A stretch of 60,000 bases of DNA from Symsagittifera roscoffensis (Eukaryota; Xenacoelomorpha; Acoela; Convolutidae): positions 32,587,651 through 32,647,650 of the forward strand of contig NC_087062.1 of the NCBI RefSeq assembly GCF_963678635.1, in the 5' to 3' direction. The position numbers and the translations under genes were made by a program. This document shows positions 1 to 12,632 of this stretch, piece after piece. The notes under the pieces were generated by a model. The model saw only the letters and a program-made list of their open reading frames with translations, had not been told where the DNA came from and ran no database searches. The number at the start of each line of letters is the position of its first letter. The first letter of the stretch is position 1.

Positions 1-610
1 CGAAAAAATATCGCTAGCTTTGAATAATCATTGAGAAAATTTAAGCGGCAACTAAGAATTTTTGCATTAAATATTTTAAGATTGAAACTTCTTAGATACA
101 CCAGCCCAATTTGAGAAACCTGGATAAATAAATAACTTTTTCATTTCGCTGGGAACTCTCAATTGTAAAATACATTTTTTAAACCAGAAGTCATGCCGTT
201 TTTTCGTGCCATTTGAATTTAAGTTAATCGAGAGTCAAATTTGCCTTTCTTGCGGAAATGAAATTGAATTGAGCTACGAAAAATCAAAACACGAAAACCC
301 TGATTTAAGCGTGAACAACTTTTAAAAAATTTTAAGAAAAAGTGAACACGATTTTTATAAGTTTCTTCTATGTTCGTTGAAAATTTTATTCAAAATTTAC
401 AACAACAAGGTGGTATAAATCAAAATTACTTTCAATTATGAAAAATAACTTAAATCTCAGGAAAAATCTGTGCCGTTGCAACTAAGCCGACAAAAAACAA
501 GCAGACAAACGAGAGGATTCGAACCCAAACTAGAGGTCGTGGCAAGATTTGAACGCAGGATGTTTGCCGTTCAAAATGAAGATGTTACTTCTGTGCCAAG
601 CGAGCAGATG
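1..610. other. AT-rich noncoding flank of element C
   Basis: No open frame of note and no match to the elements elsewhere in the window. Sequence is AT-rich with many short A and T runs. Two short stretches near 515-565 read on the minus strand resemble the box B of tRNA genes (GGTTCGAATCC), but no tRNA fold could be made around them. Recognisable element C pol sequence begins abruptly at about 611, so this stretch is either host DNA at a truncation point or an unrecognised insertion. Confidence 0.5.
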
Positions 611-2459
611 AAGCACGGGAACTTCTTTGTGTTACCTGGATGACGTAGTCATAGCAACACCGACCCTGGAAGGGGTGCCGGACATCAAGCCGACGGGACT
701 TCAAGCCGAATCGTAAAATTAGGGACTTCAAGCCGAATAGTTCCTTATAAACTAGTGAAATATGATTAATTTGAAAACCATTTTGAAGAGTTTCCGAATT
801 TCATGATCTTTCTTCACAAGTTATTGGCGTTTTCATAAAATTTAAGCCTTCAAATGATGTTTCGGAAAGTTGGAAAGTAAAACATGGTTGAAGGCATTTT
901 TCAAGTTTATAATTTATGCATTTCAAAAACCGGCTGATGTTATTAACGGATGCCAATCACAAGCGGTGCATTGGCATGAATAACGTTTATTATGGGCTAA
1001 ACTTGCCAAAATTTTTGAAAAATAACGTTTTACAGATGATAAAATAGTGTTTTGAGGTGCTTGTAAGTTTTAATTTCGGCTTGAAGTCCCTTCGGCTTGA
1101 AGTCCCGTCGGCTTGTTGTCCTAGACCCCCCTGGAAGACCACATTGATCGGCTCGATGAGGTAATTGGATGCATAAAAAAAGCAGGCTTGAAATTTAAAC
1201 TATCGAAGTGTGAAATCCTGAGGGATTCGATCAAGTACCTAGGAAGAATGGTGGACAGGCATGGTGTGAGGCCGGACCCGGAAGCAGTAGAAACTGTGTT
1301 GACATGGAAGGCTCCCAGAACATACACACAGCTTATGAGCTTCCTAGGGTTTGCCAACTATTACCGTGAGTTCATAAAAGGATATGCAGACACGGTGTAT
1401 CCAATGCAAAAGCTGATGCGCAACGAAGGGAAAAAATTCGAATGGAGCGATGAAGCTCAAATGGCCTTTGAGAACATAAAGCGGGAACTGTGCGAGGCGC
1501 CAGTGCTGGGCATGCCTACTGAAAAAGGCATGTATGTTCTTGACACAGACGCATCAGTAGTAGCCATCTCGGGAATACTGCATCCGGATCAGGAATGGAA
1601 TGGGAGAACCGTTCTCCGTCCCATTGCATATGGCAGTAACGTGTTAAGTGACACTGAGATGAAATATGGTGCACCAAAAGCTGCAGAAATGTTTGCAGTA
1701 GTCACATTTGTGGAAAAATACCGCGCATACTTGGGGAGCGCTCCCTTTAAGTTACGCGTGGACAACAGGGCGTTATCCTGGTTGAAGACATACTCGATGA
1801 ATCAGAGTTATATAGGAAGATGGATAGTGAGACTAGATGGCTACCACATGATAATTATTCGAGCACAGGATGCGTGACAAACACCATAATGCTGACAAGC
1901 TCAGCAAGAAATACGAGTTCTATGAAAGATTGGAACAGAAGCAAGCCAATCAGGCAGAAATGAAGGAAGGATTCTTGTTTCTGGACAATGAAACTTAAAC
2001 TTATGGAGCGCTTTCCTTAACGAGATGATTGGACAAGTCTGGACATCCAATTCCAGGACATCCTGAGTTACCTGTGGAGAAGGCAGCCGAGATAAAGATC
2101 CTACCCAAGAAGGACCAGGTGCCCTTGGATCTGTTGCTGCGCTCGAACCTGGTCCAGCAGGAACTCTCTCGCATGAACATTAACAGCCTCTCATTAATGG
2201 ATAAAACGGTCAGGTCACACTGCAAGTGATGCGGATGCTGCGTGGATTGTTAGGGATAGAAGTGACCCGAGATGACCCCGAGTGGGCAGCAGCAGTGGCA
2301 TCACTGACAGTCAGTGAGAAGGTGAAAATCATGCCGTCCAGACGACAACACAAAGAGAAAGAGAAGGATTGTAGGACAATAGTTCAGCAAATGGTATCCT
2401 CAATACCACACGAGGTTTTAACCAGTACTTCTTACGGACGGAAAGAACAGGGGAACGAT
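611..2459 (+). pseudogene. pol: Element C pol remnant: end of reverse transcriptase, RNase H, linker
   Basis: Decayed Ty3/gypsy pol. The first recognisable piece is the RT catalytic box, here YLDD at 633-644 where A and B have YVDD. The frame is then split by a small DNA transposon (673-1128) and resumes at 1129 with the RT thumb and connection, including a long match to the B segment around FLGFANYYREF, followed by RNase H (VLDTDAS near 1540, RVDNRALSWL near 1755). Stops and frameshifts follow at about 1875, 2000 and 2225. The last part corresponds to the RNase H-integrase linker of B. The reading ends at 2459, where element A is inserted; the linker continues in the same sense at 26732. Gag, protease and most of RT of this copy are absent. 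Protein-level divergence from A and B is clear, so C is a separate, older subfamily. Confidence 0.88.
673..1128. mobile_element. Non-autonomous DNA transposon (MITE-like) with 9-bp target duplication
   Basis: A 456-bp insertion in the element C RT gene. Both ends carry an imperfect inverted repeat of about 38 bp that starts GGGT, with a shared core AAGCCGACGGGACTTCAAGC. The subterminal 16-mer GGGACTTCAAGCCGAA occurs twice in tandem orientation at each end (around 694 and 721 on the left, inverted around 1083-1108 on the right). The 9-mer CCCTGGAAG flanks it at 664-672 and 1129-1137, and removing the insert plus one copy restores the frame seen in A and B (TLEDH). The interior is AT-rich and has no ORF. 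A 9-bp duplication and GG-starting ends fit Mutator-like or Merlin elements; a 7-8-bp duplication is possible because of the G run, so the superfamily is not settled. Confidence 0.85.
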
Positions 2460-3329
2460 TGTAACAGTCGCCTACTGCAGTCACATATGAGGCTTAAGAA
2501 AAATAGGCCCTATAACCATTGGCTCAAGAGTCAGGGACACTATCTCTTGTGTTTTTCTACCTCAAGAACGGTCGGAGCCAATTCGATTCGCTTGCGACAT
2601 GAGACTAGAACCCGCTACAGCTTGAAGGCTACTACCAAAATATCCCCCCACTCTAGAAAATAAGAACGTCCCCATACTCAGGTCTCAAAATACCCAAAAT
2701 ACGCGAACGCCGTTAAAAACAGGGTTGGAACAATCCGTTAAGTTACTTTTTATTGGACATTGGAATTTTGATCCATTTCAGATGGATCAACCTAAAACTC
2801 GCCTTATCTCAACATAGCAATCATAAAACACACTCGAGAAATTTAAATTGGGGACTCACATGTTGATGCACTCGAGTACAAGGAGTAATTAAATTGGTAA
2901 GCAACTCAAGAATTAGATAATATAACTAGATAAGTTTAATACTGGTCAGTTTTGGTAACAGAAGTAAATTCTGGCTCTAGAATTGGAGTTTTTATATGAA
3001 CCATTGGGACACTCAAGCTGTCCACCTTTCCATTGAAGGCTCACTCTAGTTTGTTCCGAATCGTTGTTCTCTCTTCTTTTTATTATCTCTCTTCCTATTC
3101 CGGTATAAGACAGCTCTACTCGTGTCCTATTTTATATCTGTTTTTCTTGAGCAATTTCCCGCAATTGTAAATTCGGATGTTCTGATCTTTCACTTTTTGT
3201 TTTTAGTTGGTACGAGAAAACTGAGCATGACAGGCTACATTCGAAATTTTGAAAATTAAAACTTCACTCCAAAATTACGTATTTTCGTGTCTCTCAAGGT
3301 CAAACTTCCAGATCTGACCGACTGGCACA
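2460..3329 (-). repeat. 3' LTR of element A (870 bp)
   Basis: Matches 25792-26731. Bounded by TG and CA ends (minus-strand TGTGCCAG at 3329, CTGTTACA ending at 2460). Contains AATAAA on the minus strand at 2754-2749 and a perfect TTGATCCAT/ATGGATCAA hairpin just upstream of it. The outer U3 part (about 2860-3329) differs from the 5' LTR at only about four positions, but the R-U5 part (2460-2860) differs at many and lacks one copy of a 72-bp repeat that the 5' LTR has. Confidence 0.93.
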
Positions 3330-3746
3330 TACTCCCCGGACTCAAGATCGATGTCCTCATCGCGTGCTGTCGTTGTCAGTGAATCCCCAGAAGCCCGAGT
3401 GTCACTCAAGATACAGTGCCAGTGGTCATTTACAGAAGTTTGCAGCAGACTCAAGTTTATCTACCTTCAAAAATTCACGACCAAAATGATTTAAACAGCA
3501 ATCAAAATCTGCACACACCTGCACCTTATGAATTCCCGCTTTTTAAGCTGGTGATTTAAAATTTCTTTTGTCCTATTCAATCAGGAAATTGTCATGCAGC
3601 ATTTTGATTTATATAATAGATCTAGCATATTATTAACAATATCTTATTTGTTAAAATTTCTTTTTCGTGAACCCAGATTTCATCCGAGTTCACCCTCGAG
3701 CCCCCTCCCTCTCAAGACTCTAGAATTTTCCTTTTGAGCCACCGAC
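3330..3746 (-). other. Element A 3' untranslated region
   Basis: Noncoding stretch between the ORF3 stop and the 3' LTR, matching 57152-57577 of element B. No gene seen. Confidence 0.75.
3331..3341 (-). promoter_or_regulatory. Polypurine tract (plus-strand primer) of element A
   Basis: GTCCGGGGAGT on the minus strand, one base before the 3' LTR. Same string and position as in B (57566-57576), and the same core in C (34768-34777). A purine tract directly upstream of the 3' LTR is where LTR retrotransposons prime plus-strand DNA. Confidence 0.8.
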
Positions 3747-6700
3747 TCACCTTGTGTTCTTCGCCCTCGAGGTTCCCGATCCAGATACTTTTGACTCTGT
3801 GATCTGTTCCAATAGTGCTTCTTGGTCATCGGAGCTGATCACGATCTCCTCCCAAGCCTTCAGCTGTTCATAGGATCGCATCCACTCCCTTTGCTCTTGC
3901 AATCTCTTCGCTTGATTCGGTAAGCTCTTCACCTTCGACTCCCGGTTCAAACAGAAGGAATTGTGAAGACTCAGGCTTACATTCTTCGCCAGGTCCTCCT
4001 CCAGTATTGACTCCCTCGCTCTAGTGTTGTCTCTGGATACTCTACCCACTCTTTTCCACCCCGTCGTGATCGCATTTCGATGGGTCAGCAGAGGTCTTTT
4101 GAAGGCATCTGGTCCTATCTCGGCCTGGAATTGTCGATATTCCTTTTGATGTTTCCTCATGTGATCCTTCGTCGCTACATATAACCAGGATGTCAACGTC
4201 GCGCGAAACCAAGGAAAGAATCTCAAGCGGCTCCACACGTGTCTGACTTCCATTGGTATGGCGAACACCTTGCATGCTGTCTCGAACAACTCAAGTCTCC
4301 TGCTGTAATCTATCGCGTGAATCGACTCTGCTGTTGGCGTCTTCGATTCTCGATACTTCGCTATGTTTTCTTCCATCCATCGTAGAGCCAGCATTGTGCT
4401 CACCACCAAGATGGTCACTTTTTGTTGATGCTCAGGTAGTCCCAACGACCTGATTTCGTCTACATCCCAGATCAGGCAGAGATTGGCTTGGTCTGGGTAC
4501 CACACTGTCTGCGCCAGACAGTGGCACGGACAATCCCCGTGTGTGAGGTCGATGCTCCTAAGATTGCGTTCTCCGAGGCTTCTAGGAGAGGCTCAAGTTC
4601 CATCATCTTCTCGTGTATCACGTCGACTTCTTCCAAGTTTGGGGCACTTACCATGGGTTTCCCAATCACGTTTTGTCTCTCGAGGTCACTTGTATTTTCG
4701 CTCTCCAAGCCTAGAAGTCCTTCACCCCAGATTTCACTCAAGTCGTCCCTTTGTTCTTTAGGCACTGTTCCTCGGATCTTCCTCAACAGCTTGTGTGAAT
4801 GATGTGACATCCGAGCCAGTCTTACACATTTGGGCACTGAGAAGGCTTTGTCTATCAATACCCTCTGGCTGGATACTTCTACCATCGCCATGTGCAATGG
4901 ATAGTGGCTGCCACATAGGTTGGCCATCACTGACCCCACTAGGGACTTCGCATTTAGAGGCAGTCCATAGGCTTCGATCATGGGAAATCCCATCTCCGCT
5001 TCGAGTCCAACCTTCCAACTCTTGATGTGTTTCTGGGTCACCTGCAACACTCCGGGCCATGACTCCACGCTCAACGCGGTCACCATGTGGTGTTCTGACT
5101 CTAGCCTCTCCAATGACTGGAGACTACACATTCTCGAGAAGAACCCCAGAGCTGTTGCTAGGTTCACAGTGGTACTCGCGTAACACTCAGCCACTTTCTG
5201 TATCTCACTTTTCTCCCTTTCGGCGATATCTTCAAACCAGGTGACTAGGTCTTTTTTCTGGAAAGACTGTATCCTGATGCACGATCGTCCATCACAGGTG
5301 TGCTCGCCATTCCCACACGTCGAGTCAAGACAACTGCCCGGCTACATCTTCTTTACCGACCCTGTTCCGCTCGTCATCTCACTTGACTCCTTCATCTGAG
5401 GCAGGATCAGTCTATGTACTATACTCAAGGTCGCTAAATCTTCATCCTCTGTCGGCGCCAATCTCACTCGCTCAGTGACTTCCTCGATCAGGCTCGCATG
5501 GGGATGTGGACACCAAGAGGGCCTGAGCAACTTCCACACCACTCCCAGATTCGTGGTCAACGTGCCGTTCCCGTTACCCATTCTTAGTTCTACTCTTTTA
5601 CTTGAGCGTGGCACACTTATTACTTCCGGTGCTCTCTCGAGAATCAAACCCAGACTAGGTCTCTCTCTTTCCACAGGGTCTATCTCCATTATCCTCTCTA
5701 TCCAGAACTTCAGCAACTCCGCCACCTCATAGTTTCTGTGGGCACCTCCAGCTTCTAAGTCTAGGAAAGGGTTGTATGCCATCCCAATCACTCCAGACAC
5801 ATACTGATACTCTCCCTTCTTGTTGGGTTTCAAGTACTCTCCTGGAGGAGCCAGGTTACTTGAACAGCGTGTTTCTCCTCGAACTTCTTGTTGTAGAACC
5901 TCCGTATCTCATCTAACTTCCTGTGGCTCTCCAGAGATTGCCTAGAACCATCTTCCTTTTCTATCCCAGTACTCTGGTACACATTCAAGATTACTGTGGA
6001 GACTCTCCTCTCCAGCGTCTTGCTTCCAATTGCTCTCTGGTGACATGCTAGGATGGTACTGTCAGTCATCATCGACATCGTCCATCTCAAGAAGCAGGTA
6101 GCATCCTTCCTCCTTGCCAGGCTCAAGCCTGAGTTGTCCCTAGCAACATGCTGCATCAGCATTCGATATACCTCTAGGTTCTTGCCTCCCAACTTCAACT
6201 TGTCGTACGAAGTTAGTGTCTCTAACTCTATTCCCAACAGGCTCCACGCAAACATCAGTTGCCCTGCGGTCCTAATAAAGGGATTCGCCATCAACGGCGA
6301 TGCCGATGATGATGTTCTCATCGCTTCTTCAAAATGATCCTTTAACAAGCTCTGCCAAGTTCTCTTCAGCTGGCTCCCCAATTCTAATTTATTGATACCA
6401 GCCTTCTGCTGGTTAGCGCAGTTGCGTCGTTTGCGTGACACTCCACTGTCGAGCTTCTTCAGGCAGTCTTCCAATTCCTGCAATGTTTCCAGGGCCACCC
6501 ACCACGGTCGGGTGGTGTTCCTCGTTTTATTTTTCTCAAGAGGATCGCTAGTCACTTGCTTCCCGGTAGCCTGGTGTTCATTTGAGACCCATTCATTACC
6601 GACGTCCACTTCCCAGGTCTGCCCGCTCGTTGAACCTCGCTTCATTTTTATCCTCTGAGGTTTGAAGTCTTCTTCCGTTGCTGAACTGGCGGGGATCTCC

Positions 6701-6903
6701 ATCTCCTTTTCTACATCGAGCAGTTTCCTCGGCTCGTAGCTACTCTTGTAGGCTGCTGTCTTCCATCGTGCCAGAACCATGGGGGCCGTCTCTCTCAAGT
6801 TCTTCTCCGAGACCGCATCCGCCGAAGGACTTCCCAATCCCTCCACGTCTCTCTTCCTCTTGCGAGACCTCACGTCTTTACTCGGGGGCGTTGTCGTTAC
6901 CAT
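3747..6903 (-). pseudogene. Element A ORF3, unknown protein, broken
   Basis: About 1,050 codons, equivalent to 53989-57151 in B. I do not recognise a known family. The start is taken at the ATG at 6903-6901, which overlaps the ORF2 stop as TGATG. Near the N-terminus is a basic SRKRKRD run that looks like a nuclear localisation signal. The middle has a conserved block around QYVSGVIGMAYNPFLD, then a cysteine-containing block, then a helix-rich C-terminal half rich in Arg, Glu and Trp with RHVWSRLRFFPWFRA. Frameshifts or stops break the frame near 5835, 5340-5200 and 4500. No signal peptide or clear membrane segment was seen. Confidence 0.8.
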
Positions 6904-6905
6904 CA
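6901..6905 (-). promoter_or_regulatory. TGATG stop-start overlap, ORF2/ORF3 (element A)
   Basis: On the minus strand TGA (6905-6903) ends the ORF2 frame and ATG (6903-6901) starts ORF3, sharing one A. The same pentamer lies at the same junction in B and C. Overlaps of this kind support termination-reinitiation in some non-LTR retrotransposons and RNA viruses; use here is inferred. Confidence 0.7.
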
Positions 6906-9900
6906 CTGATTCGACTTCCTTGTCTCCCCCCAACCCTTCCGACTCTTGCCTCCCCCTGCTCGAGCCTTAAGGATATTAGTACTTCTAATTATATTACTAG
7001 TTCCGACCTTATCCCCCTTACATGTTCAATTATTTTATCGTCAGTTTTTTGTTTCGGAGTAGAGCTGTCTTTACATTTGTCATCTCTGGTCTTTCGTGGT
7101 GCCTTCCTCAAATTGACCATCTTGCTCAGCAGCTCTTCTCTAGCTTTCTCCTCCAGACCTGTCCCCACCAGGATAGGTTCTCCAAACTTCACCACCGTGT
7201 CCCACAGCTCCTCCTTGAAATCGTCCAATGTGGTGTCGTCGTCCACTTCTCGATTAAAATCGCTCAAGAATTTTCGCCAAGCATCCGCATCCAGGGTACC
7301 TAGGAAGGCATCCCTGTTTCCCTCGAAGGTGTTTTTCTCCCTTTTGTCCGCACTCAAGAAGATCATTCCCATGTTGGGATTCTCACTCGTCAGTGGCAAC
7401 TCTAGGTTCTTGCGAGGAGATGAGGTCAAAGGTGGCGTGGGGGTGTCTGCCCAATTTTCTCCACTTAGATCTTTCAACAGCTCTTGCGTGGTGAACTCTT
7501 CCTCTGATGGCTTCTGCTCCGGGGTATTTCCCACCTCCATATCCTCTCCTGCCTCGCTGAGAGTCTCATCCATGCTCTCCTCCCCCGATTCTGCTTCTCT
7601 TCTCTCAAGAATCCTTCTGAATCGATCCTCTACGGGACCACTCCTTTTATCCCCAGGGGTATCCACTGATAGGGGTGCTGGCGTAGCTGGACCCGTTTCC
7701 TTGTACTCTGTCAGGGCCACGTGCAATGGACCTGCTGCATCCAGCTTTTTTCCTTCCTGATTCCTTTCCACCTGCTCTAGTCCGTAAGGTGCCCGGTATC
7801 TCCTTGTGGCAAACAGCACCTCGTCTGCTTTCAGTGCGATAGGCCGTTCATTCACTATCATCCTGTCATCGTCCCACACCGGCAACTGGTTCTCTAGACC
7901 TGCCCGCTGAAGTATTCTCAAGGCATCTCCTACCTCGAATTTCGGGGGCATCGACCCTCTCATTTTCTTGGCTTGAGTTGTCCATGAATTTATCTTCGCA
8001 TCACTGGTGTGAAAATAAATCGCTGCAGTGTAGCCGACGAAGAGAGGATCCCAGCCGTCGATGAACTCCTTCTGCTGTTCTTCGGTTGCTGCTCTTGCGA
8101 AAAGGGATGGGACCACCAGGGAGCTGTTCATCCCCAGGGTCATTCTCCTCACTGTCGGGAATTCGGGAATGCTTGCTGGCAGGACTTACTTCTCCAATAT
8201 CGCTTCTAACTCCCTCTTCACCAGCTCGAAGCTCTTCTTCCATGCGGGAATTCTCAAGATCTCTTGCCCACTTGCTGTCAGGGGGTTTAGGTTCCAGAAC
8301 TTGGGATAAGTTTCGATGGGGCCGTCGCGCTTGCCTCCCATCCTGCACTGCAGTTGTCCTCGAAAACTGTATGCCACCAACTCCGGATCCTTCACCTTTC
8401 CGAAGAGCACCGTGTTGCTCATTTGCGCCCTGAGCACCTCCTGTTGACATCAATTAAGTGTCGTTCAATCTATTATGCTTATGAGGCTCACGTGGGTCAC
8501 TGAGTGTCGATAAGCTTCCACCAGAGGATCTGGAAACGCGAACGTGACTGCTGGTCCATAGATACAGGTTACGACTTCCTTTAGCCCCCGGATCATCCCC
8601 ATGGGGTCCGATCTCATGGCCAGGCATAGATCCGTCAATAGAGGCATGCCCCCATTCACTTTCCTCCACTCTTCTCTTGTCTTCGGGCTCTTTTCTTCTC
8701 CAGTTAGGTGCCGGTTCTGCATCAGTAGGTACTGTACCAGCAGCGTCTTTAGCCCGGCAGCACACTTATACGAGTAGGTGTCAATGCTCGAGTGTGCTCT
8801 CCCCATCGACAGAGGCTCTCCGTATTTCATCAGTCGGTGAAATGACTCCAGTTCCCCGTGGGTTAGAAGCACCAATGTCAAGTATCCGTCTATCCGGAGG
8901 GTGTCCACGCCCCGACTGAACATGTATGCTGGGCCCATATTAAACAGGTACCTTGGGTAAACCAAGTACAGTGCCAGCAACAGACTGATGGGCATTTTCA
9001 ACACTTCCTGTACGAAGGCTTTAATGATGGTATCTTTCGCGCTATAAACTCCGGCCAGGAACTCCTTTCCCCAACAAGGACTCAAGAACTCAAGAATTTC
9101 GTGATCCCTCCTCGTCCTCCGCTCACCCCTTTCGTGCTCCCTCCAGAATCCTCCAATCGTGACTTCGTTGGCTGCCGTGACGAACCTGCCAACCGTCATT
9201 TCCTTCTTTTCAGCCACTCCCAGCTGCTCCTCAAGAAAATCCCAGATCTGCTTCACCAGAAGCGGAGCATCTTCTCTTGTCTTCTCCGTGGCGTTCTCCA
9301 GCCTTGGTGTCAGGAAGGGCCACCTGCCTCCCTCTTGTGTCAGTCGATACACCATCGACTCCAGCTGCTTCTCTGATGCGGCCACGTTCTTCCTCTCGTT
9401 GCTCGGCCCTCTAGATTTACTGGTGGAGCTTGTGATAGTCACCTCCATGTTTCGAAACCACAGACTGGCCGTCAGGTGAGCCACCACTGGATGATCGTCC
9501 CCTATAATCGGACTGAGCTTGAGTTCCCTAGCAAAGTTAGATATCTCCAGCAAGAGGACCTCGTCCAACACGATGAGGATGTCTGCCAACACGATGAGGA
9601 TGTCTGCCAACGCGTGGGACACATCCGCCCACGCCGCCGCAAGCTCTGACCTACGAAGTCTCAAGTTTGTAGGTTCCAGTTCCCGATTGGGAGCTGCCAT
9701 CAAAATACGCCATCCATTCCCTTCTGCTATCAAGATCAAGATTGCATACATAAATTGTAGAGCGGGAGGCATGCTCGCGTAACCGGGGGACGTCGTGAAC
9801 GCCACTTTCGTCTTGGAGCCAAATCGTGAGGCAACATTCTCTTGTACTTCATTCATGGCTGCAAATAATGTCTGGATGGCTTCCCAGATCTTCTTCGGCG

Positions 9901-12632
9901 TAGGTTCATCACCCTTGAGCTGCTCAAGAAACCCCGTCGCATGCAAGTGATCGTTCATCCCTGCAAACAGCAGCAGCTCAGGCTCGCAAGGCATCTCCGA
10001 CTTTATTGCCACCACCAGGGTTAACATCTGGTTCAGCTCCGCTCCCGGCAATGAGTATATCAGAGTTTTCGGCCAAAACAATTTGGGAGACGTTCCCTCA
10101 AAGTCCGACCCCGCTACGATGACCACCCTCGCTGCGGCTGGGTCCGCCCTGTCATAAACAGCTAAGGTTTTGGCCAGCTGCGTATTCCCGCAGGGTTTCC
10201 CGTATCTGGGATCGTTGGCCAGTTTCGTGCCTTCATACGCGGCGTCTGGTAATTCCATCTCCCTCGGATCCATCAGCTTGTCCACCACGATGAGCTCTGC
10301 CAACACGATGAGGATGTCTGCTAGTTCGGTGTTTGCCAACTGTGCTGGAGTGGCCACCCTAATCCTGGCAATGCTAGTTCGGTGTTTGGGAGGCTCCACT
10401 ACGAATCCCGGACTCCCTAATGACTTGAGAGGTCTATAGTTAATGGGTCCCATCACCGATTTTGTGGGAATCCCAGTCAGATCCGCCGTCTCTGCTATTT
10501 TTGCTCTCGAGAAGTGTGTCTCGTGAGCCTTCAGCCAGTCCACACACTGCTCTTCGTGCGACACCTGCTCAAGACCCAAAGCTTTCGCTAACTCTAGCCT
10601 GCACTCGAGGTACTCCAGGTCCAGCTCCTTGACCTTCTCCTCATATTTCAACCTGTTGGTCTCCACTGGTTTCTCCGGCTTCTTCTTCTCCGCCACCACC
10701 ACCGAGGATATTACCGATCCCTGGGGCGTTGATGACGTTGCCTCATCAGCCTCCATGGGCGCAGCGCCCGGCAACTTGGTTCGGCTATCCCTCGAACTGT
10801 CTCTAGAATCAGCCATCGCCCCCAAGCGGCTGGACAAAGCTCTCGAGTTGAAGAAAGGTGGATTTGGGGGTGGTCCAAACGTCTCTAGTAACTCTGTCTC
10901 CAACGCGTTTATGTGCCTTTGGAAGACGTCATTCAACCACTCCACCCCTCTGGGCCTATCAAAATGAATCCCATCCGCAGATGCGTCGTCAGGGAAAGCA
11001 GATAGCTCCATTTGGTCTGCCACGTCCAACAGCCCAACGGCGAGGACGCTTCTTTTGTGTATCAGCCTGATTATTTCATTCAGGTTTCGCACCTTTGTGT
11101 TCATCTCCATTGCATGTTGATCCGCTTTCATGTTGTAAGGGACGGTGCACACCGTAAGAATGGCCGGATACATTTGAATTCGCAATTCCTCGAGAATGCA
11201 GCTCATCTTGTCGTGCAGCCTCATCACCTTCCTTGCTTCCCCCCTAGACACGTCATTCGTCCCGATCATCAGTGTCACCGTATATACTCTTGCCATACCT
11301 AGCATCTCAAGTGTCGCTAACATCTGCGGCGTCGCGGCTCCAGCGAAGCTCAAGATTCACGTTTGCCAATGGGACTGGATCCGGGTCAATACCCGCAGCA
11401 AGCTGTCCCCTATGATCAACTGGACCGCTCCTTCGGGCACACGTGGCTGCGTGAAGTATTCTACCCAAGCCGCGTTATGGAAGCAATCTCTCCTGTCCAT
11501 CTGCGCCGTGCTCCAGTCCATCCGATTGTGCCTGTGGTATCTACCTTCCGTATTCTTTTTGTAACTCGAGATTACCACACTCCTGACAGGTTGTTCCCCC
11601 CACGTCGATGACAGGTCCACTCTTGCTGGACTCTCGCGATTCCTTAGTTGTAGCCGCTCGTGCAATTCTTTCAGTCGTGACGAGCTACCACTCACCTGAC
11701 TACTACCCCGGGGTCGAACTTGGCGTATATCCAGGCAGCGCGACGTCCATCAACGGGCGTATTGCTTGTGTCTCTAGACCACGCAGGGAGGACGCTGATT
11801 CAGACGGTATCCACACCTCCAGCCCTTCGTTCATATGTTCTTGAGCAGCACGATCGAGGTTGAATCGTCCCTTCGACCTAGGAGCCTCATCCACCTCCAT
11901 GCGTGACTCTGGCCTTGAGCCGGTTACCACCCGCTCTTTGGGCCTAGCCCCTTTCTGCATGTCGAGCTCGCGCTGTCGCTGTTGGATCCTTTCAAGCTCT
12001 GACTTCAGCTGCTCGCAATTGGCGGCATTCTCCCGCACCCTTTCTGCCTGTAGCTGTTCAGCTCTCATCATGTCCAGTTCCCTCCGCGCTTGATCCCTCT
12101 CAACTTTTGCCTGGTCTCTCTCGAGCACCGCTTGATCCCGGTCGAGGTTTGCCTTGTTTCTTTCCCACTGAGTCCTCTCAAGCTCTCTCTTCATGATGCT
12201 GACGTCCGGATATGCTTCCCCCGTCTGCTGTGCTCGAGACATCAATGGTGTCTTGCTCGTGCTCTGGCCCGTGGATCTGGCTGATGGTCTGGCCGGTAGT
12301 GGGAATTCCCCTGCTCCATACTCAGTGTTATTACTCAAGCCAGGGTTCCTTGCCAAATCGAACCCCCTAATTGCTCCATCCACGTTCCAAGACAGCCGTC
12401 TGGTTTGCTCTTGATTAGATATCCCATCGGTGGTGTAGCCCACCATCAAAACTGCTTCTGTCGCAGACTCCCGACACTCGCCCTCCTCCTCCAACTGGAG
12501 GATGGTGTTCAACATCACTGCCATTCTCTCATCCACTTGAGTATAATCCAGGTCCCTCAGACTTCTATATAATTCGTCAAGTGTGGGTTTTTTCAAAGCC
12601 GTTGGCATGGACTTCCAGAATCGATCTGCCAT
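6903..12632 (-). pseudogene. Element A ORF2: coiled coil, SGNH hydrolase and SGNH-like domains, broken
   Basis: About 1,900 codons, equivalent to 48271-53989 in B. Starts at an ATG in good context at 12632 (MADRFWKSMP). The first 300 residues include a long charged coiled coil made of DRDQA/ERDQA repeats. Next comes an SGNH/GDSL hydrolase domain with all catalytic blocks: GDS at 11410-11402, a Gly-rich block II, GTND at 11263-11252, DGIH at 10975-10964. A second SGNH-like set follows: AGSDF, LPGAEL, AGMND and ADVSHA. The remaining 1,000 residues match no family I know. Lesions: a frameshift near 11700, a TGA at 11359-11357 just after GDS, two stops near 8465-8450, a stop near 8190 and a frameshift near 7010. 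An extra 48-bp patchwork lies near 10290-10338 and a 21-bp tandem duplication near 9565-9606. Confidence 0.87.

Noticed and set aside
500-610. Minus-strand box A/B-like strings (TGGCACAGAAGTAAC, GGTTCGAATCC) suggesting a tRNA-derived SINE or tRNA relic
   Set aside because: No cloverleaf or acceptor stem can be formed and there is no second copy in the window.
6678-7760. Plus-strand 360-residue Ser/Leu/Pro-rich frame opposite A ORF2/ORF3
   Set aside because: Composition is that of a complement of Glu/Arg-rich coding sequence, and no start or homology supports it.
8465-8765. Minus-strand frame of 103 residues over the ORF2 region of A as a separate gene
   Set aside because: It is out of phase with the ORF2 frame that matches B and has no homologous counterpart of its own.
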